NCBI GenBank assembly: GCA_963819885.1
Contig: CAWFXV010000008.1
Coordinates: 9,784-73,783 of the forward strand
Source: JACVRX01 sp963819885
GTDB taxonomy: Bacteria > Actinomycetota > Actinomycetes > Jiangellales > Jiangellaceae
Direction of reading: 5' to 3'
DNA: 64,000 bases
A program made the translations under genes and the position numbers. Position 1 is the first letter of the stretch. Every line of letters begins with the position of its first letter. This document shows positions 34,615-43,558 of this stretch, piece after piece. The notes under the pieces are model-generated. The model searched no databases. It was not told where the DNA came from and saw only the letters and a program-made list of their open reading frames with translations.

Positions 34615-34746
34615 ATGTACTGGTCCCGACGACTCGGCCGGGTGGCGGCCCGGCTCGCGACGCGCATCGCGATTGCGACGGTTGCTGCGATCACTGCCAC
34701 TTGCTTTGGTTTGCTCGCTGCCCCGTTGGCAAGTGCTGGCCTGTAG
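34615..34746 (+). CDS. Possible 43-residue secreted or membrane peptide
   Basis: ATG 34615 to TAG 34744-34746. It has a basic start (MYWSRRLGRVAARL), one hydrophobic helix and an ASA|GL end, so it is almost entirely a signal peptide or single helix. No clear ribosome site. Could be a small membrane protein or a spurious frame. Confidence 0.25.
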   Translation: MYWSRRLGRVAARLATRIAIATVAAITATCFGLLAAPLASAGL

Positions 34747-34773
34747 CCAAGGGCGTGCGCTAGACAATGCGGC

Positions 34774-35124
34774 ATGGCGAAGTATTCGGTCAACGACGCG
34801 GCGGTGGCCCGGGCCAGGCGGCTCATCGATACCCGCCAGTACATCCTCAACAGCGACTGGGGGGAACGACAACCGCGCGCTGAGGACGAGAACAAGTACT
34901 TGAAGTCGCATTCCTGGGACGAGTACGCACAATGGCACCTCGGGCTCACCGAGGGCGCCAGCGATGAGACCAAGGCTCGCTACGCGTTCGTCTACGGCGA
35001 CTTTCGGCGTATCCACCGGATGGGTCTCATCGCCTGCGTCTATCGAGCGATGGAGTGGCGGCACAAGGAGGTCGAGCTTGCCGCCCACGACCTCCTGCAG
35101 CACCTCGACCGCAAGAGTGGTTGA
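34774..35124 (+). CDS. Conserved-looking hypothetical protein
   Basis: 116 residues from ATG 34774. Soluble, charged, mostly helical: YSVNDAAVARARRLIDTRQY, WDEYAQWHLGL, YAFVYGDFRRIHRMGLIACVYRA. It resembles actinobacterial hypothetical proteins I have seen but cannot name. No membrane segment. It precedes the DUF4239-like pair by about 80 bases. Confidence 0.65.
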   Translation: MAKYSVNDAAVARARRLIDTRQYILNSDWGERQPRAEDENKYLKSHSWDEYAQWHLGLTEGASDETKARYAFVYGDFRRIHRMGLIACVYRAMEWRHKEVELAAHDLLQHLDRKSG

Positions 35125-35206
35125 ACCAAGGTGGCGTGAGCGTGGCAGAATTCCCGCGCTGCAGCGGTGAAATCTTCCGCGATAACGTGATGAGGGAGCT
35201 CCGTCG

Positions 35207-36034
35207 GTGAACCTGGTGTGGGGGGTGCTCCTCACCCTGGCCGTGGCTGCCCTCGCCATCACGGCGATGTTGCTGGTGCGGCGCAAGGCGCCAGACGGGA
35301 GCTACTTCAACGACGGTGACCGCGCAGCCGGCGTGTTCGGCGTACTGGCCACCGGGTTCTCCATTCTGCTCGGGTTCATCGTCTTCCTCGCGTTCACGAG
35401 CTACGACCAGTCACGCACTGGTGCCGAGACCGAGGCACTCATGGTCGTACAGCAGGTCGAGACGGCGCAGTTCTTTCCGCCGGCGACGTCGGCCGAGCTG
35501 ACCGGCGAGCTGGTCTGCTACGGCCGGTCGGTCGTCAACCACGAGTGGGATCTCATGCGGTCGGACATGCTCGGTGACCACGTCAACCCGTGGGGCGTGG
35601 AACTGTTCCGCACGATCGAAACCATCGAGCCAGAAACCGCGGTGGAACAGTCCGCGTATGACAAATTGCTCGACCAGACCTCAGAAAGGGAGCAGGCGCG
35701 GCAGGACCGCGTCCACGGCGCGGTCGGGGTCATCCCGACGGTGCTGTGGATCGTCCTCTTCTTCATCGCGACGGTCATCTTCGGGTACACGCTCTTCTTC
35801 GCCGACAGTGGCGAACGGGCGGTCGTCCAGGCTCTGCTGATGGGAGCGGTCGTTTCGGTGATGGTCACAATGCTGCTGCTGGTCTTCGCCCTCGACAACC
35901 CGTTCCATTCGGGCGTCGGCGGCCTAAACCCGGTCGCGATGGAACGATCGCTGCGCCTCGTCGACGAGGCGCTCGACGCCATCGGTGGTCAAGTGCCGAT
36001 CCCCTGCGATCTCGACGGTCAGGTGACGGGGTGA
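35207..36034 (+). CDS. DUF4239 (bestrophin-like) membrane protein
   Basis: 275 residues from GTG 35207. An N-terminal helix (5-22), a second near 45-65 (VFGVLATGFSILLGFIVFLAF), a long soluble stretch, and two C-terminal helices near 180-235. The motif around the second helix and ETEALMVVQQVE fit DUF4239, thought to be distantly bestrophin-like. It overlaps the next gene by four bases (GTGA). Confidence 0.75.
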   Translation: MNLVWGVLLTLAVAALAITAMLLVRRKAPDGSYFNDGDRAAGVFGVLATGFSILLGFIVFLAFTSYDQSRTGAETEALMVVQQVETAQFFPPATSAELTGELVCYGRSVVNHEWDLMRSDMLGDHVNPWGVELFRTIETIEPETAVEQSAYDKLLDQTSEREQARQDRVHGAVGVIPTVLWIVLFFIATVIFGYTLFFADSGERAVVQALLMGAVVSVMVTMLLLVFALDNPFHSGVGGLNPVAMERSLRLVDEALDAIGGQVPIPCDLDGQVTG

Positions 36035-36669
36035 CCACGGACTCGACTCGGACAGGCGAGCGGCTGGATCTCATCGCCGCGGTGCTTCTGGCGATGGCGA
36101 CGGTAGCGACGGCGTGGAGCGGATACCAGGCGAGTCGATGGAACGGCGAACAGGCGGTCGCTTTCAGCCGCGCCAGTGCTATGCGCATCGAGTCGACGAA
36201 GGCCGCTGCGCTCGCCGATGCACAAACCCAGATCGACGTCGCGACATTTATCCAGTGGGTCGACGCCTACGCTCAGGATCAAACGGAGCTCGCGAACTTC
36301 TACTACCAGCGCTTCAGGGATGAGTTCAAGCCGGCGATGGACGCCTGGGTCGCGACGACGCCTTTGCGCAATCCGGATGCGCCACTGACCCCGTTCGCGA
36401 TGCCCGAATACCAGCTAGAGGCGCGAGCGGAGTCCGAGCAGCTCGAAGCCGAGGCCGAGTCTTTTTCCGCAAAGGCCCGCACGAACATCCAGCGCGCCAC
36501 CAACTATGTGCTCGGTGTCGTACTCTTCGCCTCGGTGCTGTTCTTCGCTGGCATGAGCATGAAGCTCCCGTCGCCTCGGCTGCGCTGGTTCATGCTCGGC
36601 TTCGGTGTTGTCATTTTCATCGGGACGGTCGCGTGGATGGCGACGTTCCCCGTCAGCATCTCGATTTGA
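36031..36669 (+). CDS. Membrane protein coupled to the DUF4239 gene
   Basis: 212 residues from GTG 36031. Helix at 13-32 (AAVLLAMATVATAWSGYQA), a long charged coil (SEQLEAEAESFSAKARTNI), then two closely spaced helices at 155-210. The GTGA overlap with the DUF4239 gene indicates that they are made together. Not recognised; same orientation and size as proteins often paired with DUF4239 genes. Confidence 0.75.
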   Translation: MTTDSTRTGERLDLIAAVLLAMATVATAWSGYQASRWNGEQAVAFSRASAMRIESTKAAALADAQTQIDVATFIQWVDAYAQDQTELANFYYQRFRDEFKPAMDAWVATTPLRNPDAPLTPFAMPEYQLEARAESEQLEAEAESFSAKARTNIQRATNYVLGVVLFASVLFFAGMSMKLPSPRLRWFMLGFGVVIFIGTVAWMATFPVSISI

Positions 36670-36674
36670 CGGTC

Positions 36675-37238
36675 TCAACCAGCCGTGGGTTCGGACTGGC
36701 CGGCGCTGGCCTGACGCTGGCGGCTCATTTGCACGGCGCCCAGAAACGCACGCAGGCCGAGGCCGAGGATCGCCAGGTCAAGGACCATCTGGAAGGTGAC
36801 GATCGACCGAGCGAGTTGGCTGGTCGCGGTGATGTCGCCGAATCCTACCGTGGCAAACGTGCTGACGGTGAAGTAGAGCGCGTCGGTCCGGTTCATGCTC
36901 TGGCTGAAGTTCGACGATTCGCTGCTCGACATCAAGAAAAAGGTCGATGCGAAGATCAGCAGGAACAGCGGCGCTATGATTGCCAACCCCTCCACGGCAC
37001 GAACGCCGGGGTACCGGGAGCCGAGGATCGCGCGCACCTGCCAGACGCTGACCCCGGCAAAGATGATCAGGCCTAGTACGAGACGAGCAACCGCTGCCGA
37101 ATCCAGGGGCTCACTCATGGGAAGTACGAAATAGAGCGTCACCAGGACCACGGTGGTCACCAAGGCGCGCAGCAGTCCGGCGAGGATGAGGCGGCGCTCC
37201 GGCCTCGACCCCAGAAAGTTCGTCGACGTCTCGACCAT
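36675..37238 (-). CDS. Two-pore-domain-type potassium channel
   Basis: 187 residues from ATG 37238. Two N-terminal helices (about 22-40, 52-70), then helix, pore and helix, with the selectivity filter TVGFGD in FTVSTFATVGFGDI. It is the Ion_trans_2 architecture without a cytosolic RCK domain. It is convergent with the preceding membrane gene (6 bases apart) and divergent from YihY. Confidence 0.88.
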   Translation of the reverse strand: MVETSTNFLGSRPERRLILAGLLRALVTTVVLVTLYFVLPMSEPLDSAAVARLVLGLIIFAGVSVWQVRAILGSRYPGVRAVEGLAIIAPLFLLIFASTFFLMSSSESSNFSQSMNRTDALYFTVSTFATVGFGDITATSQLARSIVTFQMVLDLAILGLGLRAFLGAVQMSRQRQASAGQSEPTAG

Positions 37239-37346
37239 GCCGTTCCTTTCGGAGAGAGTCCGCTAGTGCCGCCCGTCAGCGCTTCACCCTAGAGCCGGGC
37301 CGGGGTCGTGGGGCATGCGAGCATGAGGCCTGCCGAGCGGGGGTAG

Positions 37347-38453
37347 GTGACGCGGGTGAGCCGAACGCAGCAGCCGGTCCCCGGACTGCAAGCGGACCGA
37401 CCGAGCGAGATACCACGGCGGGGTTGGATCCAGATCATCAAGCGCGCCTGGAAAGAGGCAAAGAAGGACCAGGTTCCGCTGATCTCCGCTGGGGTCGCCT
37501 TTTATGCATTCCTCGCCATCGTGCCGACGTTGATTGCCGTCGTGATGGTCTATGGGCTGGTGAGCGACGACCCACTCGATGTTACGGAGCAACTGGAGTC
37601 GTTCGGCTCCGCTCTGCCGAGTGAGGCCGAGAAGCTGATCGAGGACCAGCTTCAGACGTTGACGACTTCGCCGGAACGGTCGCTGGGTCTGGGACTTCTG
37701 TTCGCGCTGGGACTGGCGCTGTGGAGCGCATCCGGCGGCATCGGCAACATGATCACCGCGGTCAATTTCGCCTACGACGAGAAGAACACCCGCAACTTCG
37801 TGAAGAGCAAGTCTCTCGCCCTCGCCTTCACCCTTGGTGCGATCGTGTTCATGGTGCTCGCTGTTGCCCTGGTCGCGGCGGTGCCGGCGATCTTGGACAC
37901 GCTCGACGTCCCGAGCTGGGTCGACGCCGTAGTCGAAGTCGGACGGTGGATCGGCCTGATCGTGGTCGTCATGATCGCCCTCGCGGTGCTGTACCGATGG
38001 GCGCCGGACCGGGCCGACGCGAAGTTCAGGTGGCTCTCGGTCGGCTCTGTGGTCGCCACTGCCCTCTGGGTTGTCGCGTCGGCCGGTTTTTCGATCTATG
38101 TCGACAACTTCGGCAGGTACGGGAAGATCTACGGATCGCTCGCCGGCGTCGTGGTGCTGCTGCTCTGGTTGTGGCTCGCCGCGTACGCGACGTTGCTCGG
38201 CGCCGAGATCAACGCCGAGATGGAACAGCAGACCATCAAGGACACGACCACCGGAGATCCGAAGCCACTCGGTGAGCGAGGCGCGGTGAAAGCCGATTCG
38301 ATTCCCGGCGAGGAGAACGTCGCCGACGACGTCGGGCCAGGCGAAGACCGCGGCGGTTCTGAGCAGCCGGATCTCACGGCCGACGAAGACCAGAAGCGGC
38401 CGGGTCTTCGCGCCACGATCGCCGGATGGTTCGCTTCGCGACGACGCCGATGA
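37347..38453 (+). CDS. YihY/BrkB-family membrane protein
   Basis: 368 residues from GTG 37347. Six helices and the family's motifs: ISAGVAFYAFLAIVPTL, WSASGGIGNMITAVNFAY, and YGSLAGVVVLLLWLWLAAYA followed by LLGAEINAE. The C-terminus is an acidic tail. Members are not RNase BN, despite old annotations; the role is unknown, possibly transport. Confidence 0.9.
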   Translation: MTRVSRTQQPVPGLQADRPSEIPRRGWIQIIKRAWKEAKKDQVPLISAGVAFYAFLAIVPTLIAVVMVYGLVSDDPLDVTEQLESFGSALPSEAEKLIEDQLQTLTTSPERSLGLGLLFALGLALWSASGGIGNMITAVNFAYDEKNTRNFVKSKSLALAFTLGAIVFMVLAVALVAAVPAILDTLDVPSWVDAVVEVGRWIGLIVVVMIALAVLYRWAPDRADAKFRWLSVGSVVATALWVVASAGFSIYVDNFGRYGKIYGSLAGVVVLLLWLWLAAYATLLGAEINAEMEQQTIKDTTTGDPKPLGERGAVKADSIPGEENVADDVGPGEDRGGSEQPDLTADEDQKRPGLRATIAGWFASRRRR

Positions 38454-38480
38454 TGGCGCCAATCCGCGGGGGCTCGTCTA

Positions 38481-40127
38481 TCACACGGAAGGGCTGTCCC
38501 GGTAGAGCCGGTCGAGGACCGCGCTGACCGATCGGCGGCGCAGGCCGCCGAAGAAGCCGTGGTTCGCCAAGCACACGCTGGCGGCGTTCCAACCGCTGGC
38601 ACCGTGCACTCCTCCGCCCGGGTGCGCCGACGCCCCGGCCAGGTACAGATGCTCGACCGGCAGCTCTGGCCGGCCGAGGCCTGGAACCGGGCGGAACACC
38701 AGCTGCTGGTGCAGCTGCGCCGTTCCACCGCCGATCCCGCCGTCGACCAGGTTGGGGTTGACGGCGGCCAGGTCCGACGGGCCCTGGACGAATCGGTCGA
38801 GTGCCTCGTCGGCGAATCCGGGGGCATGCCCGTCCAGCACTTCTTCCATCCGGGCCACCGTCTCGGCCACCGCCGCCGACATGGCGCTGGCACCGCGGTT
38901 CTTCACCGTGTAGCCCCGCGGAAGGTGGGTGTATGCCCACAGACTTTCCGACCCGTCGCTGGAGCGGGACGGGTCCGTCGTCGTCATCTGCCCGACCAGC
39001 AGGAACGGCCGGTCCGGTAGCTCGCCACGCTCGATCTGCTCGCTCCAGCGCACGGCGCCATCGGTGTCCGCTCCGATGTGGAGGACGCCAGAACGGCCGG
39101 CCGGATCAGCTCGCCACCGCGGCGTGCGGGGGAGAGTCCAGTTGACCTTCACCGTCGGAAGGTCACGGTCGAAGTGGTCGAGGTCGTCGAACAATCGACG
39201 TGGTAGCGCGTGTCTCGGCACCAGTTCGCGCAGCAGGGTCTCGGCGTCCATGGCGGCCAGCACGGCCCGCCGAGAACGGATCAACCGCCCGTCGGCCAGC
39301 CGAGCACCGACCGCGCGTCCGCCCGCGACCAGGACTTCCTGGACCGGCACGCCGACGAGCATCTCGACACCAGCAGCGCGAGCCCGGCGTGCCAGCGCGT
39401 CGGCGAGCGCCCCAGCGCCCCCTCTGGGGGCCGGGAACCCGACGTCTTGGCCCAGCATGGCCAGCAGCCAGCCGAACGTCCCGCTCACCGGCGCGGTCAA
39501 CGGGACGTCGGCGTGCAGGGCGTTGCCGGTGAGCAGCAACCGGCCGTGCTCGCCGCCGAACAACTCCTCACCCATCCGGTGCACCGGAAGCAACAGAAAA
39601 CGGGCCAGCCGGAGGCCGTCGGCGAGGCCGAGCAGGCGGGCCAAGCGCGCTGCAGGCCGCACCGGCGGGAACGGTGAGAACAGGGCGTCCAGCAGCGGCT
39701 CGCGCAGCCGTTGCCATTCGGTGAACAGTTCCTGCCATCGCTCACCGTCGCCTGGATGGTCGTGCTCCAACTGCTTGGCCGTCTGCCGGACGTCGCGGTA
39801 CAGCGCAGCGGCCTCGGTGGCCTTCTCATCCGCCGGATGAGACAGCACGACGTCCGCGTGTGACCACTGCAACCCGTGCCGGTCGAGCTCGAGCGCCCGG
39901 ATGACCGGCGAGGCCGCGGCAAGCGGGTAGAACGCGCTGAACAGGTCGGTCACCGTTTCGGGCCGGCGACGTACGGATCGGACCGCCCCGCCGAGGTGAC
40001 TGCCCTCCACCAGGACGACGTCCCACCCGGCATCGGCCAAGGTGATCGCTGCGACCAGCCCGTTGGGCCCGGCACCGATCACGCAGGCGTCGGCGTCGAC
40101 GGACGGCATCGCCCGGGAAGAGGTCAC
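38481..40127 (-). CDS. Phytoene-desaturase-like NAD(P)/FAD oxidoreductase
   Basis: 548 residues; GTG 40127, or ATG 40109 six codons in. FAD motif VIGAGPNGLVAAITLADAG at residue 16 onward, with the acidic strand end VLVEGSHLGGAV. The second part has the membrane-associated CrtI/amine-oxidase look (RAVLAAMDAETLLRELV) and the C-terminal GGGVHGASGWNAA. Its substrate may be a carotenoid-like or other lipid. It is separated by seven bases from the molybdoenzyme upstream and is probably in its operon. Confidence 0.85.
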   Translation of the reverse strand: MTSSRAMPSVDADACVIGAGPNGLVAAITLADAGWDVVLVEGSHLGGAVRSVRRRPETVTDLFSAFYPLAAASPVIRALELDRHGLQWSHADVVLSHPADEKATEAAALYRDVRQTAKQLEHDHPGDGERWQELFTEWQRLREPLLDALFSPFPPVRPAARLARLLGLADGLRLARFLLLPVHRMGEELFGGEHGRLLLTGNALHADVPLTAPVSGTFGWLLAMLGQDVGFPAPRGGAGALADALARRARAAGVEMLVGVPVQEVLVAGGRAVGARLADGRLIRSRRAVLAAMDAETLLRELVPRHALPRRLFDDLDHFDRDLPTVKVNWTLPRTPRWRADPAGRSGVLHIGADTDGAVRWSEQIERGELPDRPFLLVGQMTTTDPSRSSDGSESLWAYTHLPRGYTVKNRGASAMSAAVAETVARMEEVLDGHAPGFADEALDRFVQGPSDLAAVNPNLVDGGIGGGTAQLHQQLVFRPVPGLGRPELPVEHLYLAGASAHPGGGVHGASGWNAASVCLANHGFFGGLRRRSVSAVLDRLYRDSPSV

Positions 40128-40134
40128 GGCCTGC

Positions 40135-42423
40135 TCATCGTGCCGTTCTGGGCTCGAGCCGGACGACGATCGACTTCGACGTCGGCGTATTGCTCATGTC
40201 AGCGGTGCTCTCCAGCGGGACGAGGACGTTCGTCTCCGGATAGTAGGCGGCGGCGCAACCGCGCGCCGTCGGATAGGAGACGATCCGGAAGCCGGTGGCC
40301 CGCCGGCCGATCCCGTCGGCCCACTCGCTGACCAGGTCGACGTACTGGCCGTCGGCGAGACCAAGCTCGGCGAGATCTGGTGGCGACACGAAGACGACGT
40401 GCCGGCCACCCTCGATCCCTCGATAGCGGTCGTCGAGGCCGTAGATCGTGGTATTGAACTGGTCGTGCGAGCGCACGGTCTGCAGGATGAGCCGGCCCGG
40501 CGGCGGCCGTAGGACGGTCAGTTCGTTGACGGTGAAGTTGGCCTTACCGGTGGTGGTGTCGAATCTGCGCCGGTCGCGCACGTTGTGGGCGAGGGTGAAT
40601 CCGCCCGGGACGCCGACCCGCTCGCGATACCGCTCGCAATCTGGCACCACGTGCTCGATCCGCTCCCTGATCAGCCCGTAGTCGGCGGCGAACTGATCCC
40701 ACGGAACGGCGACGCGCTCACCCAGGGTTCGTGTCGCGAGCTCACAAACGATGCGCACTTCACTGCGCAGCTGCGGCGAGGCGGGCTCGAGCCGGCCGCG
40801 CGAGGCGTGCACCACGCTCATCGAGTCTTCGACCGTGACGAACTGAGTACCGCCGGGTTGCCGGTCGATTTCAGTTCGGCCGAGGGTCGGCAGGATCAGC
40901 GCTTCGCGGCCGGTCACCGCGTGCGACCGATTGAGCTTGGTGGATACCTGGACGGTGAGCCGGCATCGCCGCAGCGCGGCCTTCGTGACATCGGTATCCG
41001 GGGCGGCAGAGACGAAATTGCCGCCGAGGGCCATGAAGACCTCGGCGTGCCCGTCGCGCATTGCGGCAATCGATCGGACGACGTCGTAGCCATGGTGCCG
41101 CGGTGGCTCGAACCCGAACTCGTCGCTGATCGCGTCCAGCCAGGCGGCCGATGGGCGCTCCCAGATCCCCATGGTGCGGTCGCCCTGGACGTTGCTGTGA
41201 CCGCGCACCGGGCAGACGCCTGCGCCGGGCCGGCCCATGTTGCCGCGCAACAGCAGGAAGTTGACGATCTCGCGGATCGTCGCGACGGCATTCTTGTGCT
41301 GGGTCAGGCCCATCGCCCAGCAGACGATGATGTGGTGCGAGCGCAGGACCCGCTCTACCAGCTCGTCGATCGCCCGGACCCGCAGGCCGGTCGACTCGAG
41401 CACGTCGGCCCAGTCGAGCGCCCGCAGGTGAGTGGCGTAGTCGTCGAAACCGTGGGTGTGTGTGGCGATGAAGTCGCGGTCGAGGGCCGCGCCAGGTGAG
41501 GCCTCCTCGGCATCGAGCATCCTGCGGCCCAGGGCTTGGAACAGCGCGAGATCGCCATTGACCCGGATCTGCAGGAACTGGTCGCTGAGGGTGGTACCCC
41601 GCCCAACTAGGCCGCCGGGTCGCTGTGGGTTCTTGAACCGACGCAGGCCCGCCTCGGGCAACGGGTTAACGCTGACGATGCTGACGCCGGCACGTTTGGC
41701 GTCCTCCAGCGCGCCGAGCATGCGGGGATGGTTGGAGCCGGGGTTCTGCCCGACGACCAGGATCAGGTCTGCCTTCGACAGATCGGCGAGGGAGACGCTG
41801 CCCTTCGCCACGCCGATCACCTCCGACAACGCGCGACCGGACGACTCGTGGCACATGTTCGAGCAGTCCGGCAGGTTGTTCGTCCCGTACGCCCGGACGA
41901 ACAACTGGTAGAGGAATGCGGCCTCGTTGCTGGTCCGGCCCGAGGTGTAGAACACCGCCCGATCGGGTGTCTCGAGTGCGGTCAGCTCCTGGGCGATCAG
42001 GTCGTAGGCCGCGGCCCAGCTGATCGGGCGGTAGTGGGCCGAACCGACCGGCTTGTGCATCGGCTCGGTCAGTCGGCCCTGCTGGCCCAGCCAGTGGTCG
42101 GTCCGCGCGTCCAGGTCATCGACCGAATGATGCGCGAAGAAGTCCCGGGTGACCCGCCGAGTGGTGGCTTCCTCGGCGACCGCTTTCGCTCCGTTCTCGC
42201 AGAACTCCACGGTCTTGCGGCGCTCGGGGTCCGGCCAGGCGCAACTGGGGCAGTCGAAGCCATGCTTTTTGTTCAGCCAGGCGAGCGTGCGTACTGACCG
42301 CCCGCCGCCCATCTGCTCAACTGCGTACTGCAGCGAGTGCACGACGCCGGGAATGCCGGCCGCCCACTTCTTCGGACTGCCGACCTCGAGTGCGCTCTCG
42401 TCCTCGACGATCTCCTCGGGCAC
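40135..42423 (-). CDS. FdhF/YdeP-family molybdopterin oxidoreductase
   Basis: 762 residues, GTG 42423. It has the bis-MGD binding blocks FYTSGRTSNEAAFL, NNLPDCSNMCHESSG and VVGQNPGSNHPRML in order, plus the C-terminal MopB_CT domain (KANFTVNEL, QTVRSHDQFNTTIYG). The N-terminal CPSCAWPDP is the family's reduced cluster site. YdeP-type proteins are formate-dehydrogenase-like, linked in E. coli to acid resistance; substrate unknown. Divergent from the ferredoxin-NADP reductase gene, 57 bases apart. Confidence 0.9.
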   Translation of the reverse strand: MPEEIVEDESALEVGSPKKWAAGIPGVVHSLQYAVEQMGGGRSVRTLAWLNKKHGFDCPSCAWPDPERRKTVEFCENGAKAVAEEATTRRVTRDFFAHHSVDDLDARTDHWLGQQGRLTEPMHKPVGSAHYRPISWAAAYDLIAQELTALETPDRAVFYTSGRTSNEAAFLYQLFVRAYGTNNLPDCSNMCHESSGRALSEVIGVAKGSVSLADLSKADLILVVGQNPGSNHPRMLGALEDAKRAGVSIVSVNPLPEAGLRRFKNPQRPGGLVGRGTTLSDQFLQIRVNGDLALFQALGRRMLDAEEASPGAALDRDFIATHTHGFDDYATHLRALDWADVLESTGLRVRAIDELVERVLRSHHIIVCWAMGLTQHKNAVATIREIVNFLLLRGNMGRPGAGVCPVRGHSNVQGDRTMGIWERPSAAWLDAISDEFGFEPPRHHGYDVVRSIAAMRDGHAEVFMALGGNFVSAAPDTDVTKAALRRCRLTVQVSTKLNRSHAVTGREALILPTLGRTEIDRQPGGTQFVTVEDSMSVVHASRGRLEPASPQLRSEVRIVCELATRTLGERVAVPWDQFAADYGLIRERIEHVVPDCERYRERVGVPGGFTLAHNVRDRRRFDTTTGKANFTVNELTVLRPPPGRLILQTVRSHDQFNTTIYGLDDRYRGIEGGRHVVFVSPPDLAELGLADGQYVDLVSEWADGIGRRATGFRIVSYPTARGCAAAYYPETNVLVPLESTADMSNTPTSKSIVVRLEPRTAR

Positions 42424-42480
42424 GGGCCATCACCCCTTTGGAGACACCATCATCCTCCCCGTTCTGCATACCCTGGCCTG

Positions 42481-43482
42481 GTGGCCGACTCCGGTGCTCG
42501 TCAGCTGGTCGTCGAGCGCGACCTGCTGATCGTCGGCGCCGGGCCGGTCGGCATCTACGCCGCGTACTACGCCGGGTTCCGCGGCCAGACGACGGCGCTG
42601 GTCGACTCGCTGCCCGAGCCGGGCGGACAGGTCACCGCCATGTATCCGGAGAAGGCGATCTTCGACGTCGCCGGGTTCCCGTCGATCAAGGGCCGTGAGC
42701 TGGTCGAGGGGCTGGTCGAGCAGGCTGCCCAGTTCGATCCGACGTACCTGCTGGGCCAGGAGGCGCAGCAGCTCACCCGCCCCGGCGACGGCGTGATCGA
42801 CGTGCGTACCGACGCGGGGTCCGTCATCCGATCCCGGGCCGTCATCGTCAGCGGGGGCATCGGCACCTTCACACCACGACCGCTTCCGGCCGGTACGGAC
42901 TGGGTCGGCCGGGGCCTGCACTTCTTCGTGCCGCGGCTCGCGGCTCACGCGGACCAGGATGTGGTGATCGTCGGTGGCGGCGACAGCGCGTGCGACTGGG
43001 TGCTCTCGCTCGAGCCGATCGCCAAGTCGATCACGCTCGTCCATCGTCGGGCCAAGTTCCGTGCCCATGAGCACACGGTCGAGCTGGTGCGCCGGTCCAG
43101 CGCGGAGGTCATCACCGATGCGCAGGTGAGCAAGATGCTCGGCGGAGACTCGGTCGAGGCGGTCGAGATCACGCTCACCGACGGCTCGACGATCACCCGG
43201 CCGGCGCAGGCCGTCATCGCGGCCCTCGGGTTCGTGGCCAATCTCGGCCCGCTGCGGACGTGGGGCGTCGAGGTCGTCGGGCACCGCTACATCACCGTCG
43301 ACACGACGATGGCGACGAGCGCCCCAGGGGTTTTCGGCGCCGGTGACATCACCGACTATCCCGGCAAGGTCCGGCTGCTCTCGGTGGGCTTCGGCGAGGC
43401 TGCGATCGCGGTCAACAACGCTGCCGTGCTGATCAACCCGGACGCGAGCCTGTTCCCCGGGCACTCGTCAAACCTGCCCTAG
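42481..43482 (+). CDS. Ferredoxin/flavodoxin-NADP+ reductase, TrxR-like type
   Basis: 333 residues from GTG 42481; earlier starts in this frame overlap the divergent gene. FAD motif IVGAGPVGIYAAYYAGFRG, then LPEPGGQVTAMYPEKAIFDV, the NADPH motif VVIVGGGDSACDWVLSL and a C-terminal FGAGDITDYPGK. The CxxC of thioredoxin reductase is missing, as in YumC/CT-type FNRs. It would pass NADPH electrons to ferredoxins, perhaps to the neighbouring molybdoenzyme. Confidence 0.86.
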   Translation: MADSGARQLVVERDLLIVGAGPVGIYAAYYAGFRGQTTALVDSLPEPGGQVTAMYPEKAIFDVAGFPSIKGRELVEGLVEQAAQFDPTYLLGQEAQQLTRPGDGVIDVRTDAGSVIRSRAVIVSGGIGTFTPRPLPAGTDWVGRGLHFFVPRLAAHADQDVVIVGGGDSACDWVLSLEPIAKSITLVHRRAKFRAHEHTVELVRRSSAEVITDAQVSKMLGGDSVEAVEITLTDGSTITRPAQAVIAALGFVANLGPLRTWGVEVVGHRYITVDTTMATSAPGVFGAGDITDYPGKVRLLSVGFGEAAIAVNNAAVLINPDASLFPGHSSNLP

Positions 43483-43558
43483 CTCGCCAAGCGGAGCCCT
43501 TTCCATTCGATCTTGGCGCCGTTAGCCTGGTAAGCACGCGACGCGAGGGGTGATCCGC